Below are positions 37,064 to 48,421 of a DNA stretch of 64,000 bases, in pieces. Below the pieces are notes generated by a model. That model did not search any database. It saw only the letters and a list, made by a program, of their open reading frames with translations, and was not told the DNA's origin. The translations under genes and the position numbers were made by a program. This DNA comes from Gemmobacter megaterium (GTDB lineage: Bacteria > Pseudomonadota > Alphaproteobacteria > Rhodobacterales > Rhodobacteraceae). Numbering within the stretch: the first letter of the stretch is position 1; each line of letters begins with the position of its first letter. The stretch covers positions 558,001 to 622,000 of the forward strand of contig NZ_FTOT01000002.1 of NCBI RefSeq assembly GCF_900156815.1, written 5' to 3'.

Positions 37064-37077
37064 TTGACCTGCATCAA
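37064..37077. promoter_or_regulatory. FNR box upstream of the candidate small RNA
   Basis: TTGACCTGCATCAA, identical to the box at 36862-36875 and 202 bases from it. It lies 48 bases from the stop of the ABC permease and upstream of the three-hairpin element, in the minus orientation. Confidence 0.7.
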
Positions 37078-37125
37078 GCCAGCGACGGGCGCGGGCGCGG
37101 CAGGCTGTCGCAGTCCGGCCGCGTT

Positions 37126-37914
37126 TCAGGCGGCTGTGGTCCGCTGGCGCAGATGGCGCTCCAGCCGCCGCAACCCAAGCGACAGGCTGACCGTAAGCCC
37201 GAGATAGATCAGCGCGACCATATTGTAAGTTTCGAAATAGCGAAAATTCCCGGCGGCCGCGACCTTGCCCAGTTGTGTCACATCCGTGACCCCCAGCACC
37301 GAGACCAGCGAACTGTCCTTGACCATGGCGACGAAATCGTTGCCCCAGGGTGGCAGGATGGTACGAAACGCCTGGGGGGCCACGATCAGGCGGAACCTCT
37401 GCCGCCGGTTCAGGCCCAGGGCTTCGGCAGCCTCGATCTGCCCGGCGGGAACCGACTGGATGCCGGCGCGGAACACTTCGGACAGAAAGCTGGCATAGGC
37501 CAGTACCAGCGCCAGAACCGCCCGCCACAGCAGTGGAATGTCGCGGGTGCGAGCCTCGGGCAGGCCAAGGGCGTTCCAGCCCTCGACCGCCAGAGGCACT
37601 CCGACAAAGGCGACATACAGCAGCAGCACGATGATGGGCACGCCGCGCATCACCTCGACATACAGTCGCACGACCTGCCGGATCAGCCAGATGCGCGACA
37701 TGCCACCAAGCGCCAGCAGCAAGCCCAGCGCCGACGCCCCGGCAAATGCCATCAGCGTGACCAGCAAGGTGATGCCAAGCCCTTTCCACAGGATCGACAG
37801 GATCTGTGCATGGACCTCCGACGCAAGGGCGGCGCCCAAGGCCCAGATCCCGGCGCCCGCCAGGATGATCAGCCAGAGCGGAAAGTCGCCTTCGCCGCGC
37901 GGAGCCGACGTCAC
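37126..37914 (-). CDS. Amino-acid ABC transporter permease
   Basis: A 262-residue inner-membrane permease of the HisM/GlnP class. The EAA loop is visible as EAAEALGLNRRQRFRLIVAPQAF (about 180-202). It begins with a longer than usual N-terminus and has about five helices. It pairs with the binding protein gene just upstream at 37928 (13-base gap). No ATPase gene is adjacent, so the ATP subunit would come from elsewhere. Confidence 0.9.
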   Translation of the reverse strand: MTSAPRGEGDFPLWLIILAGAGIWALGAALASEVHAQILSILWKGLGITLLVTLMAFAGASALGLLLALGGMSRIWLIRQVVRLYVEVMRGVPIIVLLLYVAFVGVPLAVEGWNALGLPEARTRDIPLLWRAVLALVLAYASFLSEVFRAGIQSVPAGQIEAAEALGLNRRQRFRLIVAPQAFRTILPPWGNDFVAMVKDSSLVSVLGVTDVTQLGKVAAAGNFRYFETYNMVALIYLGLTVSLSLGLRRLERHLRQRTTAA

Positions 37915-37927
37915 GGGGCGCCCCGCC

Positions 37928-38716
37928 TCATTCGCCCATCTTGTAGTCCAGGAACCATCTGGTGTTCAGCGCATCCAGCGTGCCATCGGCCTGCATCGCA
38001 GCAAGGGCAGCATTCACCGGGCCGACCAGATCGGACCCTTTGGGAAAGATGAACCCGAAATCCTCGGTGCCCAGGGGCTCTCCGACGATCTTGAGCGCGC
38101 CTTCCGCCGCCGCGACATAGCCGTGTGCGGCCGTCGAATCCGACAGCACCATATCCACGTCCCCCGCCCTCAGCGCCGCAAGCCCGGCCCCAAAGGTCTC
38201 GAACTTGATGATGCGGGCGTTGTCCTCGTTGCCGTCAAGCACCTCGTAGACACCGACATAGAACGGCGTGGTTCCGGGCTGTGCCGCCATCAGCAGCAAG
38301 GGATCCCCGGCGAATCCCGCCGCATCGGCAAACCGCTCCTCGTCGCCGCGCACGATCATCAGCATCTCGGACCGCAGATAGGGCACCGAGAAATCCACCT
38401 TGTCCATGCGATCCTCGCGGATGGTGATCCCGGTCATGCCGATGTCGTACTGGCCCGAGGACACGGCCGGGATCATCGCATCCCAACTGGTGTTCTGATA
38501 GGCGATCCGGGCATTCAGCCGCTGGCCAATTTCTGCCATGGCATCGTATTCCCAGCCCACGGCCATGCCCTGCCGGTCAAGAAACTGTAGCGGAGGATAG
38601 GCATTCTCTGTCACCACGACGATCTCGCGTCCTTGCAGATCGGGCAAGGGCTGAGCCAGCAGCACAGGCGTCGTCAGGACAAGGGCAAGCCCGGCAAGCA
38701 GGGTTCGGCGCAGCAT
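37928..38716 (-). CDS. Amino-acid ABC transporter substrate-binding protein
   Basis: A 262-residue periplasmic binding protein with a signal peptide ([21 protein letters not shown]). The SBP_bac_3 fold shows as [43 protein letters not shown] and the ligand loop. The start at 38716 fits the signal peptide. Polar or cyclic amino acids are the usual ligands of this fold, but specificity is not shown. Confidence 0.9.
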   Translation of the reverse strand: MLRRTLLAGLALVLTTPVLLAQPLPDLQGREIVVVTENAYPPLQFLDRQGMAVGWEYDAMAEIGQRLNARIAYQNTSWDAMIPAVSSGQYDIGMTGITIREDRMDKVDFSVPYLRSEMLMIVRGDEERFADAAGFAGDPLLLMAAQPGTTPFYVGVYEVLDGNEDNARIIKFETFGAGLAALRAGDVDMVLSDSTAAHGYVAAAEGALKIVGEPLGTEDFGFIFPKGSDLVGPVNAALAAMQADGTLDALNTRWFLDYKMGE

Positions 38717-38801
38717 CGGCAGTCTCCAGTCTGAATCCTGGCGCAGTATGCAGGCTGTTCCGCAGATTGCCACCCCCTTGCAAGCGGTTGTGAGCCCTGT
38801 G

Positions 38802-39848
38802 TCAGCCCCCGCGCGCCACGCCACTGCAAATCGGGCAATCCGCGCGAGGGTGCACGCCCACCATCCGCGACTCGCCATAGAGCCCGTCAAAGATCATCAG
38901 CCGCCCCGACAAGGTCTCTCCTGCGCCGGTCATGTGCTTGACGGCTTCCAGCGCCATGACCGACCCGACGACACCCGGCAAGGGGGCGATCACCCCGGCC
39001 TCGGCACAACTTGGCACCAGCCCCGGCGCGGGCCGCTCGGGAAAGACGCATTCATAGCACGGGGCGCCCAGCTTGGGCGCAAACAGCGATATCTGCCCCT
39101 CCCACTGGCCGATAGCACCGGAAATCAATGGCTTGCCCAGTTCGACGCAAATACGGTTGACCAGATAGCGCGTGTCGAAATTGTCGGTCCCATCCAGCAC
39201 AAGATCATACGCGCCGATCAACTCGCGCGCGACAGCCTCGTCCAGGCGGCGCTGGTAGGGGCGCACGTCCACATGCGGATTCAAGGCCTGCGCGGCAATC
39301 TGCGCGGAACGCACCTTTGGCAACCCTATGCGATCATCGGCATGAAGGATCTGGCGTTGCAGGTTGCCCGGCTCCACGATGTCGTCATCAATGACGCCGA
39401 TCACGCCCACCCCTGATGCGGCCAGATACAGCACCACAGGGCTGCCCAGCCCCCCGGCGCCTACCACCAGCACCCGCGCCTGTTTCAGCCGCACCTGTCC
39501 CGGCCCCCCCACCTCGCGCAGCACGATATGGCGGGCATAGCGGGTGAGTTCCGCGTCAGACAGCGGACCGGTCGCCTCTGGCCTGGCTTCGGGTGCCGCG
39601 CGGCCCTTCAACCAGCGCAGGCCAGCGCGATAGCCAAGGATCAACAAGCCAACGCCGCCCAGCACCAGCCAGGGTTCCGCCCGCCCGCCCGTCGCCACCC
39701 GCAGCGCCGATCCTTCGGGCAACACCAGTTGCGCCAGGATCACCGCCAGATACAGCAGCCCCAGCAGCAACCCGCGCAATGGGCGGGACAGGCGCAACGC
39801 CGCGCCGCCCAGCCAGATCACCGCCGCCAGGGCCAGGACCGCCAGCAC
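38802..39848 (-). CDS. HesA/MoeB/ThiF-family adenylyltransferase
   Basis: A 348-residue E1-like enzyme. An N-terminal hydrophobic part (about 1-80, three helices) precedes the ThiF domain: nucleotide loop [11 protein letters not shown] near 111-121, [13 protein letters not shown], and the two CxxC zinc motifs CYECVFPE and CPICSG. These activate a ThiS- or MoaD-like protein by adenylation. A GTG start lies 3 bases after dut. A membrane anchor on this fold is uncommon but known. Substrate not assigned. Confidence 0.87.
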   Translation of the reverse strand: MLAVLALAAVIWLGGAALRLSRPLRGLLLGLLYLAVILAQLVLPEGSALRVATGGRAEPWLVLGGVGLLILGYRAGLRWLKGRAAPEARPEATGPLSDAELTRYARHIVLREVGGPGQVRLKQARVLVVGAGGLGSPVVLYLAASGVGVIGVIDDDIVEPGNLQRQILHADDRIGLPKVRSAQIAAQALNPHVDVRPYQRRLDEAVARELIGAYDLVLDGTDNFDTRYLVNRICVELGKPLISGAIGQWEGQISLFAPKLGAPCYECVFPERPAPGLVPSCAEAGVIAPLPGVVGSVMALEAVKHMTGAGETLSGRLMIFDGLYGESRMVGVHPRADCPICSGVARGG

Positions 39849-39851
39849 GGC

Positions 39852-40307
39852 CTAGCCTCCGGTCGAGCCAAAGCCGCCCGCCCCGCGCGCCGTCTGCTCG
39901 GAAAACTCCGTCACCACGGTAAAGTCGGGCCGGACAACCGGCACAAAGATCATCTGCGCGATGCGTTCCCCCGGCTCGATGACAATGGGATCGGTACCCG
40001 GACCATTCCGGTTCCAGGCACTGATCAGAATCTCGCCGGTATAGTCGGGGTCGATCAACCCGACGGTATTTCCCATGACCAGCCCGCGCTTGTGCCCTGC
40101 CCCCGAGCGCGGCAACACCAGCGCGGCAAAGGAGAAATCACCGAACGACAGCGCAATGCCCGACCGGACCAGAACCGCGGGGGTCTGCGGCGCAATCCGC
40201 AAAGGCGCATCAATGCAGGCAAACAGATCCACCGCTGCGGCCCCGGCCGTCTGATAGGCGGGCAAGCCCCAGTGCTGAAGCCGGGGGTCGAGGACCTTGA
40301 TCTGCAT
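39852..40307 (-). CDS. dut: dUTP diphosphatase
   Basis: A 151-residue trimeric dUTPase. Motifs are visible: AAAVDLFAC, PRSGAGHKRGL, GLIDPDYTGEILI, GERIAQMIFVPV and RGAGGFGSTG. It hydrolyses dUTP to dUMP and prevents uracil entry into DNA. The start at 40307 (MQIKVLDPRL) matches the family; a longer upstream frame is not conserved. It lies 3 bases upstream of the MoeB-like gene. Confidence 0.95.
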   Translation of the reverse strand: MQIKVLDPRLQHWGLPAYQTAGAAAVDLFACIDAPLRIAPQTPAVLVRSGIALSFGDFSFAALVLPRSGAGHKRGLVMGNTVGLIDPDYTGEILISAWNRNGPGTDPIVIEPGERIAQMIFVPVVRPDFTVVTEFSEQTARGAGGFGSTGG

Positions 40308-40388
40308 GTCGGATTCCCATGGTCTGTTGCACGCCAGCATATACCAACCGCGCCGGGCCAAGACCAGCGGCCCGGACAGGGCCGGTCC

Positions 40389-41027
40389 TCAGCCCTGCCC
40401 GGCCGCCTTCAGCGTGTCCAGCGCATCGCAGATATCGGCGGTGATCGCCGCCCTCAGCGCCGCCTCGTTGCCCGCACGGACCGCGCGCAGCGCCGCCTGA
40501 TGCCTGTCGGTCGCCAACTGGGCGGACGCCCGATCGAACAACAGATGCATCCAGGGACCGAACTGCAACCACAGGCTCTCGATCAACGGGGCCAGAACAG
40601 ACTCTGGCGCCGCACGATACAGGCGAAAGTGAAAACGGTAATTCAGGCGCATGTAGCTGGCCGGATCCCTGGCCAGAATCGCCTGTGACAAGGCGGCGTC
40701 CGTCTGGGAAAGCTCGGCCACATCCGACGGCCCCAGGAACGGCAGCGCATCCGCCGCCGCCTCGGGTTCCAACAGCAGGCGGGCGCGCATCAGCGCCTGA
40801 AACCGCGCCGACCCCAACGCAGGCACAGTCAGCCGCCGGGTCTCGCTTGCGCTCAAGCCGCCTTCAGCGGTCAACCGCCGCACGGCCTCGCGCATCGGCA
40901 TGGTCCCGGTGCCCAGCAATGCCGCAAGGGAGGCGACCGTGACCGGCTGGCCGGGCGGAATCCGCCCTTCCAGCAAGGCTTCCTTCAGCGCCAGATACGC
41001 AAGGTCATGCAGCGGAGTGGCGGCCAT
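40389..41027 (-). CDS. GntR-family regulator with FCD domain
   Basis: A 212-residue regulator with an N-terminal winged helix (GQPVTVASLAALLGTGTMPMREAVRRLTAEGGL) and a C-terminal all-helical FCD domain (about 80-205, with HFRLYRAA as the metal-site region). The ATG overlaps the aminotransferase stop (TGATG), so both are one transcript. FCD regulators sense small acids. The 18-bp palindrome at 42473-42490 is the likely operator, because the gene controlled lies next to it. Confidence 0.9.
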   Translation of the reverse strand: MAATPLHDLAYLALKEALLEGRIPPGQPVTVASLAALLGTGTMPMREAVRRLTAEGGLSASETRRLTVPALGSARFQALMRARLLLEPEAAADALPFLGPSDVAELSQTDAALSQAILARDPASYMRLNYRFHFRLYRAAPESVLAPLIESLWLQFGPWMHLLFDRASAQLATDRHQAALRAVRAGNEAALRAAITADICDALDTLKAAGQG

Positions 41028-42421
41028 CAGGCGGCCTGCCACAGCCCTTCGGCCCGAACCTTGGCCGCAGCCTCGTCCAGCGACACCCATGCCCGTTCGA
41101 TCAGCAGATCAATCTCTGCCGGGGTGATGACCAGCGGCGGCGCGATGATCATGCGGTCCCCGACATGGCGCATCACAAGGTTGTTGGCAAAACACCGTTC
41201 GCGGGTGATCAGGCCGACCGTGCCCTCTTCGGCGGCAAACGCCGCGCGCCTTGTCTTGTCCGGGCTCAGCGCGATAGAGCCCATCAGCCCCACCAGCCGG
41301 GCCTCGCCCACCATCGGATGATCCGCCAGTTGCGCCCATTTCGCCGCAAGATGCGGATGTGCCACGTCGCGGACGTGATCGACCACCTTTTCCTCGGACA
41401 GGATACGCAGGTTTTCCAGCGCCAGCGCCGCAGAAAGCGGGTGGCCGGAATAGGTATAGCCGTGATTGAACTCGTCGCGCCCGATGACCTCGGCCACCTC
41501 GTCACAGACAATGGACCCGCCAATCGGCGCATAGCCCGACGACAGGCCCTTGGCGATGGTCACGATATGCGGGCGGATGCCAAAGGTCTGGCTGCCGAAC
41601 CAGTTGCCGGTGCGGCCAAAGCCCGTGATCACCTCGTCCGCAATCAGCAGGATGCCGTATTCGTCGCAAATCCGCTGGATCTCCGGCCAGTAGGTGCTGG
41701 GCGGGACAATCACCCCGCCAGCGCCCTGGATCGGCTCGCCGATAAAGGCTGCGACAGTCTCGGGGCCAAGCTCCTTGATCTTGGCCTCCAGTTCACGCGC
41801 ACGCAGCAGGCCGAAGTCCTCGGGCGTCATGTCGCCGCCTTCGGCATACCAGTGCGGCTGGCCGATGTGGACAATGCCGGGAATCGGCAGCCCGCCCTGT
41901 TCGTGCATAGGCTTCATGCCACCCAAGCTGCCCCCGCCCATGGTGGATCCGTGATATCCGTTGCGGCGGCTGATCAGGATATGCTTTTCCGGTTTGCCCT
42001 TCAGCGCCCAGTACTGCCGCACCATGCGGATATTGGTGTCATTCGCCTCTGACCCCGAGCAGGCGTAGAACACATGGTTCAGATCGCCCGGCGCCAGTTC
42101 CGCGATCTTTGCCGCCAGCGCAATGGCCGGGACATGGGTCGTCTGGAAAAAGGTGTTGTAATAGCTCAGTTCCTTGACCTGACGCGCGGCGACCTCGGCC
42201 ATCTCTTGCCGGCCATAGCCGATGTTGACGCACCACAGCCCGGCCATGCCGTCGATGATTTCATTGCCTTCGGAATCCGTCAGGAACACGCCTTGCGCCC
42301 GCGTGATGACCCGCGCGCCCTTGGCCCCCAAGGCGTTTCCGGCGGTAAACGGATGCATGTGATGGGCCGCATCCAGCGCCTGAAGCTCTGCGGTCGGCAG
42401 ATGGTTGGTGATCATGGTCAT
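41027..42421 (-). CDS. Class III (omega) aminotransferase
   Basis: A 464-residue PLP-dependent aminotransferase. The PLP-binding segment is DEVITGFGRTGNWF and the Schiff-base Lys lies in ITIAKGLSSGY-like VTIAKGLSSGYAPIG. CSGSEANDTNIRMVRQY matches the subgroup II omega-amino-acid:pyruvate transaminases. The start at 42421 is chosen from an AGGGGA site 7 bases upstream. It may act on beta-alanine, taurine or a polyamine-derived amine. It is coupled to the GntR regulator. Confidence 0.9.
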   Translation of the reverse strand: MTMITNHLPTAELQALDAAHHMHPFTAGNALGAKGARVITRAQGVFLTDSEGNEIIDGMAGLWCVNIGYGRQEMAEVAARQVKELSYYNTFFQTTHVPAIALAAKIAELAPGDLNHVFYACSGSEANDTNIRMVRQYWALKGKPEKHILISRRNGYHGSTMGGGSLGGMKPMHEQGGLPIPGIVHIGQPHWYAEGGDMTPEDFGLLRARELEAKIKELGPETVAAFIGEPIQGAGGVIVPPSTYWPEIQRICDEYGILLIADEVITGFGRTGNWFGSQTFGIRPHIVTIAKGLSSGYAPIGGSIVCDEVAEVIGRDEFNHGYTYSGHPLSAALALENLRILSEEKVVDHVRDVAHPHLAAKWAQLADHPMVGEARLVGLMGSIALSPDKTRRAAFAAEEGTVGLITRERCFANNLVMRHVGDRMIIAPPLVITPAEIDLLIERAWVSLDEAAAKVRAEGLWQAA

Positions 42422-42472
42422 GTCAAAATCCCCTTTTGGCGCAACCTGAGCCAGATGCGTCAAAAGGTCAAC

Positions 42473-42490
42473 ATATTTTGATCAAAATAT
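42473..42490. promoter_or_regulatory. Perfect 18-bp palindrome, candidate operator
   Basis: ATATTTTGATCAAAATAT (42473-42490) is a perfect palindrome centred 60 bases upstream of the aminotransferase start, in the 108-base gap before RidA. Its AT content is striking in this genome. It is the likely operator of the GntR regulator. Confidence 0.7.
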
Positions 42491-42529
42491 TGCGCCAAGC
42501 AAAGGCCCCGGCGAACCGGGGCCTGCGCA

Positions 42530-42877
42530 TCACTTGGCCGGAACAGCCGCCGTGACGATGATTTCCACACGGTATTTCGGTGCGGCCAGCTTGGCCTCGC
42601 CCGTGGCGCGGGCGGGCGTGTGACCGGCAGGAACCCATTTGTCCCAGACCGCGTTCATCTCGGCGAAATCGGCCATGTCTGCCAGCCAGATGATGGTTTG
42701 CAGGATGTTTTCCTTGGACGAGCCGATCTCGGCCAGGATGCGGTCCACCTGGGCCAGGCAATCTGCGGTCTGTTCGGCGACGGTGGCCCCCTCACCGACC
42801 TGACCGGCCAGCCATGCGGTGCCATTGTGGATGACAGCCTCGGACATGCGAGGGCCGGGATTGACGCGCTGGATCAT
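42530..42877 (-). CDS. RidA-family protein
   Basis: A 115-residue RidA/YjgF fold protein. Conserved segments include QVGEGATVAEQTADCLAQVD, ENILQTIIWLADMADFAEMN and RATGEAKLA. RidA deaminases hydrolyse reactive enamine/imine intermediates formed by PLP enzymes, which suits a partner of the aminotransferase downstream of it. The gene shares the strand with the aminotransferase but is separated by the palindrome. Confidence 0.88.
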   Translation of the reverse strand: MIQRVNPGPRMSEAVIHNGTAWLAGQVGEGATVAEQTADCLAQVDRILAEIGSSKENILQTIIWLADMADFAEMNAVWDKWVPAGHTPARATGEAKLAAPKYRVEIIVTAAVPAK

Positions 42878-43024
42878 GGGATACCCCTTGTTGTGATATG
42901 GCTATGGCCCCGGATGCGGGCAGCGGCGGATTGGCACCCAAGACCCCCCGTTGGTAGGAACTGCATCCCGGAAGATCAAGGCATCCTCGACCGATATGCC
43001 GCAAAGCGGTGCCCATTGCGGTGA

Positions 43025-45115
<2,091 letters not shown>

Positions 45116-45223
45116 TCCGGGGTATCGGTTCGCACCATGATGTTTTCGCCCTGATCCACGTGTCCTGCCGGGGGCCGGGGGGTGCACACCCCCTGTCCGC
45201 CTGCCAATGCCAGAGAGCCGCAG

Positions 45224-45940
45224 ATGAATATCGCCATGTGGTCCGGGCCCCGGAACCTGTCCACCGCCATGATGTACGCCTTCGCCGCCCGAGGCGATTG
45301 CGCCGTCTGGGATGAACCCTTCTACGCCGCCTATCTTGCGGCCACTGGCATCGACCATCCGATGCGCGACCAGATCCTCGCCGCGCATGATCCCGATCCG
45401 GCCCGCGTTTCTGCCCTGTGCGCGGCGCGCCCGGCCACCGGCGAGCCGTTCTTTTACCAGAAGCACATGACGCTGCACATGTTGCCCAGCATCGACCGGG
45501 GCTTCATGCGCGCCTGCGCCAATGTCTTTCTGATCCGCCACCCTGCCCGCGTCGTCGCCTCCTATGCCAAAAAGCGCGAAGGGCCGGTGCTGTCCGACAT
45601 CGGCTTTGTCCAGCAGGCAGAGCTGTTTGACGAGGTGGCGAGCTGGATGGGCCGGGCGCCGCTGGTGATCGACAGCGCCGACATTCGCGCCGATCCGGCG
45701 GGTGCGCTCGGGCGGCTTTGTACGGCCCTGGGCGTCCCCTACACGGATCAGATGTTGCGCTGGCCAGCCGGGGCCAAGCCCTACGACGGCGTCTGGGCGC
45801 CGCATTGGTACGGCGCTGTGCACCGTTCTACCGGCTTCGAGGATCCCGAAGGCGCGCTGCCAGACCTGGCCCCCGACTATGCGCGGCTGGCCGACAGCGC
45901 CCTGCCCTATTACGAACGCCTGCGCGCCCACGCGCTCTGA
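45224..45940 (+). CDS. Sulfotransferase-family-like protein
   Basis: A 238-residue protein with a P-loop-like start MNIAMWSGPRNLSTAMMYAFA and the second motif NVFLIRHPARVVASY, as in the sulfotransferase fold (PAPS binding). RHPARVVASYAK is the 3'-phosphosulfate loop. It may be a true sulfotransferase or a related kinase-fold protein; no acceptor is suggested. The start at 45224 uses the conserved N-terminus. It lies between the flavoprotein and an MFS gene. Confidence 0.75.
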   Translation: MNIAMWSGPRNLSTAMMYAFAARGDCAVWDEPFYAAYLAATGIDHPMRDQILAAHDPDPARVSALCAARPATGEPFFYQKHMTLHMLPSIDRGFMRACANVFLIRHPARVVASYAKKREGPVLSDIGFVQQAELFDEVASWMGRAPLVIDSADIRADPAGALGRLCTALGVPYTDQMLRWPAGAKPYDGVWAPHWYGAVHRSTGFEDPEGALPDLAPDYARLADSALPYYERLRAHAL

Positions 45941-46005
45941 TCTGCGACACTTGACGCTTTCGTGAGCCGGGCGCATCTTCGCCGCCCGTCCCCCCGGAGC
46001 GCGTG

Positions 46006-47250
46006 ATGACCCAGACCAAGGCCCCCCTGATGACACCCGTGCTGATCGCGGGGTGTATCATGCTGATGCTCGGCTTTGCCGTGCGTGCGTCGTTCGGAGT
46101 CTTCCAGATTCCCATTGCAGAGGAATTCGGCTGGGCACGGTCGGAATTCTCGCTTGCCATCGCCATCCAGAATCTGGCCTGGGGCATCGGCCAGCCGCTG
46201 TTCGGCGCGGTCGCCGAACGCTTTGGCGACCGCCGCGCGATCATTCTGGGGGCGTTGGCCTATGCAGGCGGGCTGGTGCTGTCGGCCTTTGCGACCACGC
46301 CCTTTGCCATGCAATCGCTGGAGGTGCTGGTCGGCTTTGGCATCGCGGGCACCGGATTTGGCGTGATTCTGGCCGTGGTCGGCCGCGCCGCCGCGCCCGA
46401 ACACCGCTCGATGGCGCTTGGCATCGCCACTGCTGCCGGGTCGGCGGGACAGGTCTTTGGCGCACCGACTGCCGAGATCCTGATGGGCTTTGTGCCGTGG
46501 CAAGGCGTGTTCATCATCTTTGCCGGTGTCATCCTGGCCTCTCTGTTCGCCCTGCCCTTCCTGCGATCCGCCCCGATGGCCAGCAAGACCGAACTGGAGG
46601 AAAGCCTGGGCACCGTGCTGAACCGCGCCTTCCGCGACCCCAGCTATACGCTGATCTTTCTGGGGTTCTTCTCTTGCGGGTATCAACTGGCGTTTATCAC
46701 CGCCCATTTCCCGGCCATGGTGACAGAGATGTGCGGCCCGGTGGCGCCTAATGGAATGCTTGCCTCGCTGGGCATCACCACGACATCGGCGCTGGGGGCG
46801 CTGTCCATCGCGGTGATCGGGCTCGCCAACATTGCGGGCACGATCTTTGCAGGCTGGCTGGGGGCGCGATACACGCGGAAATACCTGCTGGCAGGCATCT
46901 ACACGCTGCGCACCATCGCGGCGGCGCTGTTCATCATGATGCCGATCACTCCGGCATCGGTGCTGGTATTCTCCCTGGTGATGGGGGCCTTGTGGCTGGC
47001 CACCGTGCCGCTGACGTCCGGGCTGGTCGCGCATCTCTACGGTTTGCGCTACATGGGCACGCTCTATGGGTTCATCTTCCTGTCGCACCAGATTGGCGGG
47101 TTTCTGGGTGTCTGGCTGGGCGGCAAGATGTATGACCTGACCGGCGACTATACCCTCGTCTGGTGGGTGGGCGTCGGGGTTGGCGCGTTTTCGGCCATCG
47201 TCCATCTGCCCGTGCGCGAACATCGGCCCACGGCGGCACTCGCGGCCTGA
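46006..47250 (+). CDS. MFS transporter
   Basis: A 414-residue major facilitator protein with 12 predicted helices. The loop motif RFGDRRAIILGAL between helices 2 and 3 and a weaker one near ARYTRKYLLAG are characteristic. The start at 46006 is preferred because GGAG lies 6 bases upstream; GTG 46003 also reads. It resembles the oxalate/formate antiporter branch, but the substrate is unknown. Confidence 0.88.
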   Translation: MTQTKAPLMTPVLIAGCIMLMLGFAVRASFGVFQIPIAEEFGWARSEFSLAIAIQNLAWGIGQPLFGAVAERFGDRRAIILGALAYAGGLVLSAFATTPFAMQSLEVLVGFGIAGTGFGVILAVVGRAAAPEHRSMALGIATAAGSAGQVFGAPTAEILMGFVPWQGVFIIFAGVILASLFALPFLRSAPMASKTELEESLGTVLNRAFRDPSYTLIFLGFFSCGYQLAFITAHFPAMVTEMCGPVAPNGMLASLGITTTSALGALSIAVIGLANIAGTIFAGWLGARYTRKYLLAGIYTLRTIAAALFIMMPITPASVLVFSLVMGALWLATVPLTSGLVAHLYGLRYMGTLYGFIFLSHQIGGFLGVWLGGKMYDLTGDYTLVWWVGVGVGAFSAIVHLPVREHRPTAALAA

Positions 47251-47265
47251 GCCAGCCACCGCCCC

Positions 47266-48405
47266 CTAACGCGGGCGGTGGACATGCGCGCTCTGGACCA
47301 GACCGAAGCCGATCATCAGCACCAGCATCGCCGATCCGCCATAAGACACCAGCGGCAGGGGCGAGCCCACGACAGGCGCCAGCCCCATGACCATCGCCAT
47401 GTTGACGCCGAAGTACAGAAAGAACGTTGCCGCGATCCCCAGCGTCACCAAGGCCGCAAAGCGGTCCTTGGTCCGCAAGGCTGTGATGATGCAGAACACG
47501 ATGACCAGCGAATACAGCGTCAACAGGCTGATCCCGCCAATGAAACCGAATTCTTCGGTCAGGGTGTTGAAGATGAAGTCGGTGTGCTTTTCGGGCAGAA
47601 AGTTCAGCCTGCTCTGCGTGCCCTGCATGAAGCCCTTGCCAGCCCACCCCCCGGAACCTAGCGCGATCTTGGCCTGGCTGATGTGATACCCGGCCCCAAG
47701 CGGATCTGATCCGGGATCAAGGAATGTGTCGATCCGGCGATACTGATAATCCAGCAGGACCTGCCACTCGGTTCCACGCGACAACAGAACGGTGGCAACG
47801 CCCCCCGCGCCCATGGCCAGAACCGACGCGAAATAGGCCCAGTGGACCCCGGCAACCAGCATCACCGCCACGCCGGACCCGACCAGCATCAGCGATGTGC
47901 CCAGATCCGGTTGGCGCAACACAAGGGCGGTGGGCAACAGGATCAGGAACACCGGCACAAGCACCCAGAACGGGCGCGACGTGCGCTTGACGTCCAGCCA
48001 GTCGTAATAGGCTGCAAGCATCATCACCATGGCAACCTTCATCAATTCAGAAGGTTGCAGGCGCATGAAGCCCAGATCCAGCCAACGCTGCGCACCCATG
48101 CCGACATCGCCAAAAAGCTCAACCGCGATCAACAGCAACAGCGACACGCCATAGGCAACGCCAGCCATGTTGCGCCAGAACCAGATCGGCACCAGCCCGA
48201 TGGCCAGCATCACCACCAGCCCAAGGCCAAAGCGTTCCATCTGTGGCTCTGCCCAGCGGTCGATATCGCCGTCCGCCACGGAATACAGCATCAGGAACCC
48301 GACCGAGGCGATGGCCGCCAGCAGTACCGCAAGGGCCCAGTTGATATGCAGCAGCTTGCGAAAACCCGCTGGGACGCGCTTGACCGAGTATTCCAGATAG
48401 CTCAT
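47266..48405 (-). CDS. rodA: Rod-shape-determining peptidoglycan polymerase RodA
   Basis: A 379-residue SEDS protein with about ten helices. Recognisable blocks include GFMRLQPSELMKVAM, RQPDLGTSLML, GKGFMQGTQSRLNFLPEKHTDFIF and PLPLVSYGGSAML. RodA makes glycan strands for side-wall growth with PBP2. The start at 48405 (MSYLEYSVKRVP) is the conserved one. It follows mrdA by 16 bases. Confidence 0.94.
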   Translation of the reverse strand: MSYLEYSVKRVPAGFRKLLHINWALAVLLAAIASVGFLMLYSVADGDIDRWAEPQMERFGLGLVVMLAIGLVPIWFWRNMAGVAYGVSLLLLIAVELFGDVGMGAQRWLDLGFMRLQPSELMKVAMVMMLAAYYDWLDVKRTSRPFWVLVPVFLILLPTALVLRQPDLGTSLMLVGSGVAVMLVAGVHWAYFASVLAMGAGGVATVLLSRGTEWQVLLDYQYRRIDTFLDPGSDPLGAGYHISQAKIALGSGGWAGKGFMQGTQSRLNFLPEKHTDFIFNTLTEEFGFIGGISLLTLYSLVIVFCIITALRTKDRFAALVTLGIAATFFLYFGVNMAMVMGLAPVVGSPLPLVSYGGSAMLVLMIGFGLVQSAHVHRPR

Positions 48406-48421
48406 CGGATGCCCCCGCCCG

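Noticed and set aside
38802-39848. The ThiF/MoeB protein as E1-like partner of the YcaO protein
   Set aside because: It is 29 kb away, membrane-anchored and next to dut, so no linkage is supported.
45178-45193. GGGGGTG/CACCCCC inverted repeat before the sulfotransferase-like gene as a terminator
   Set aside because: The loop would be two bases and no U-tract follows.
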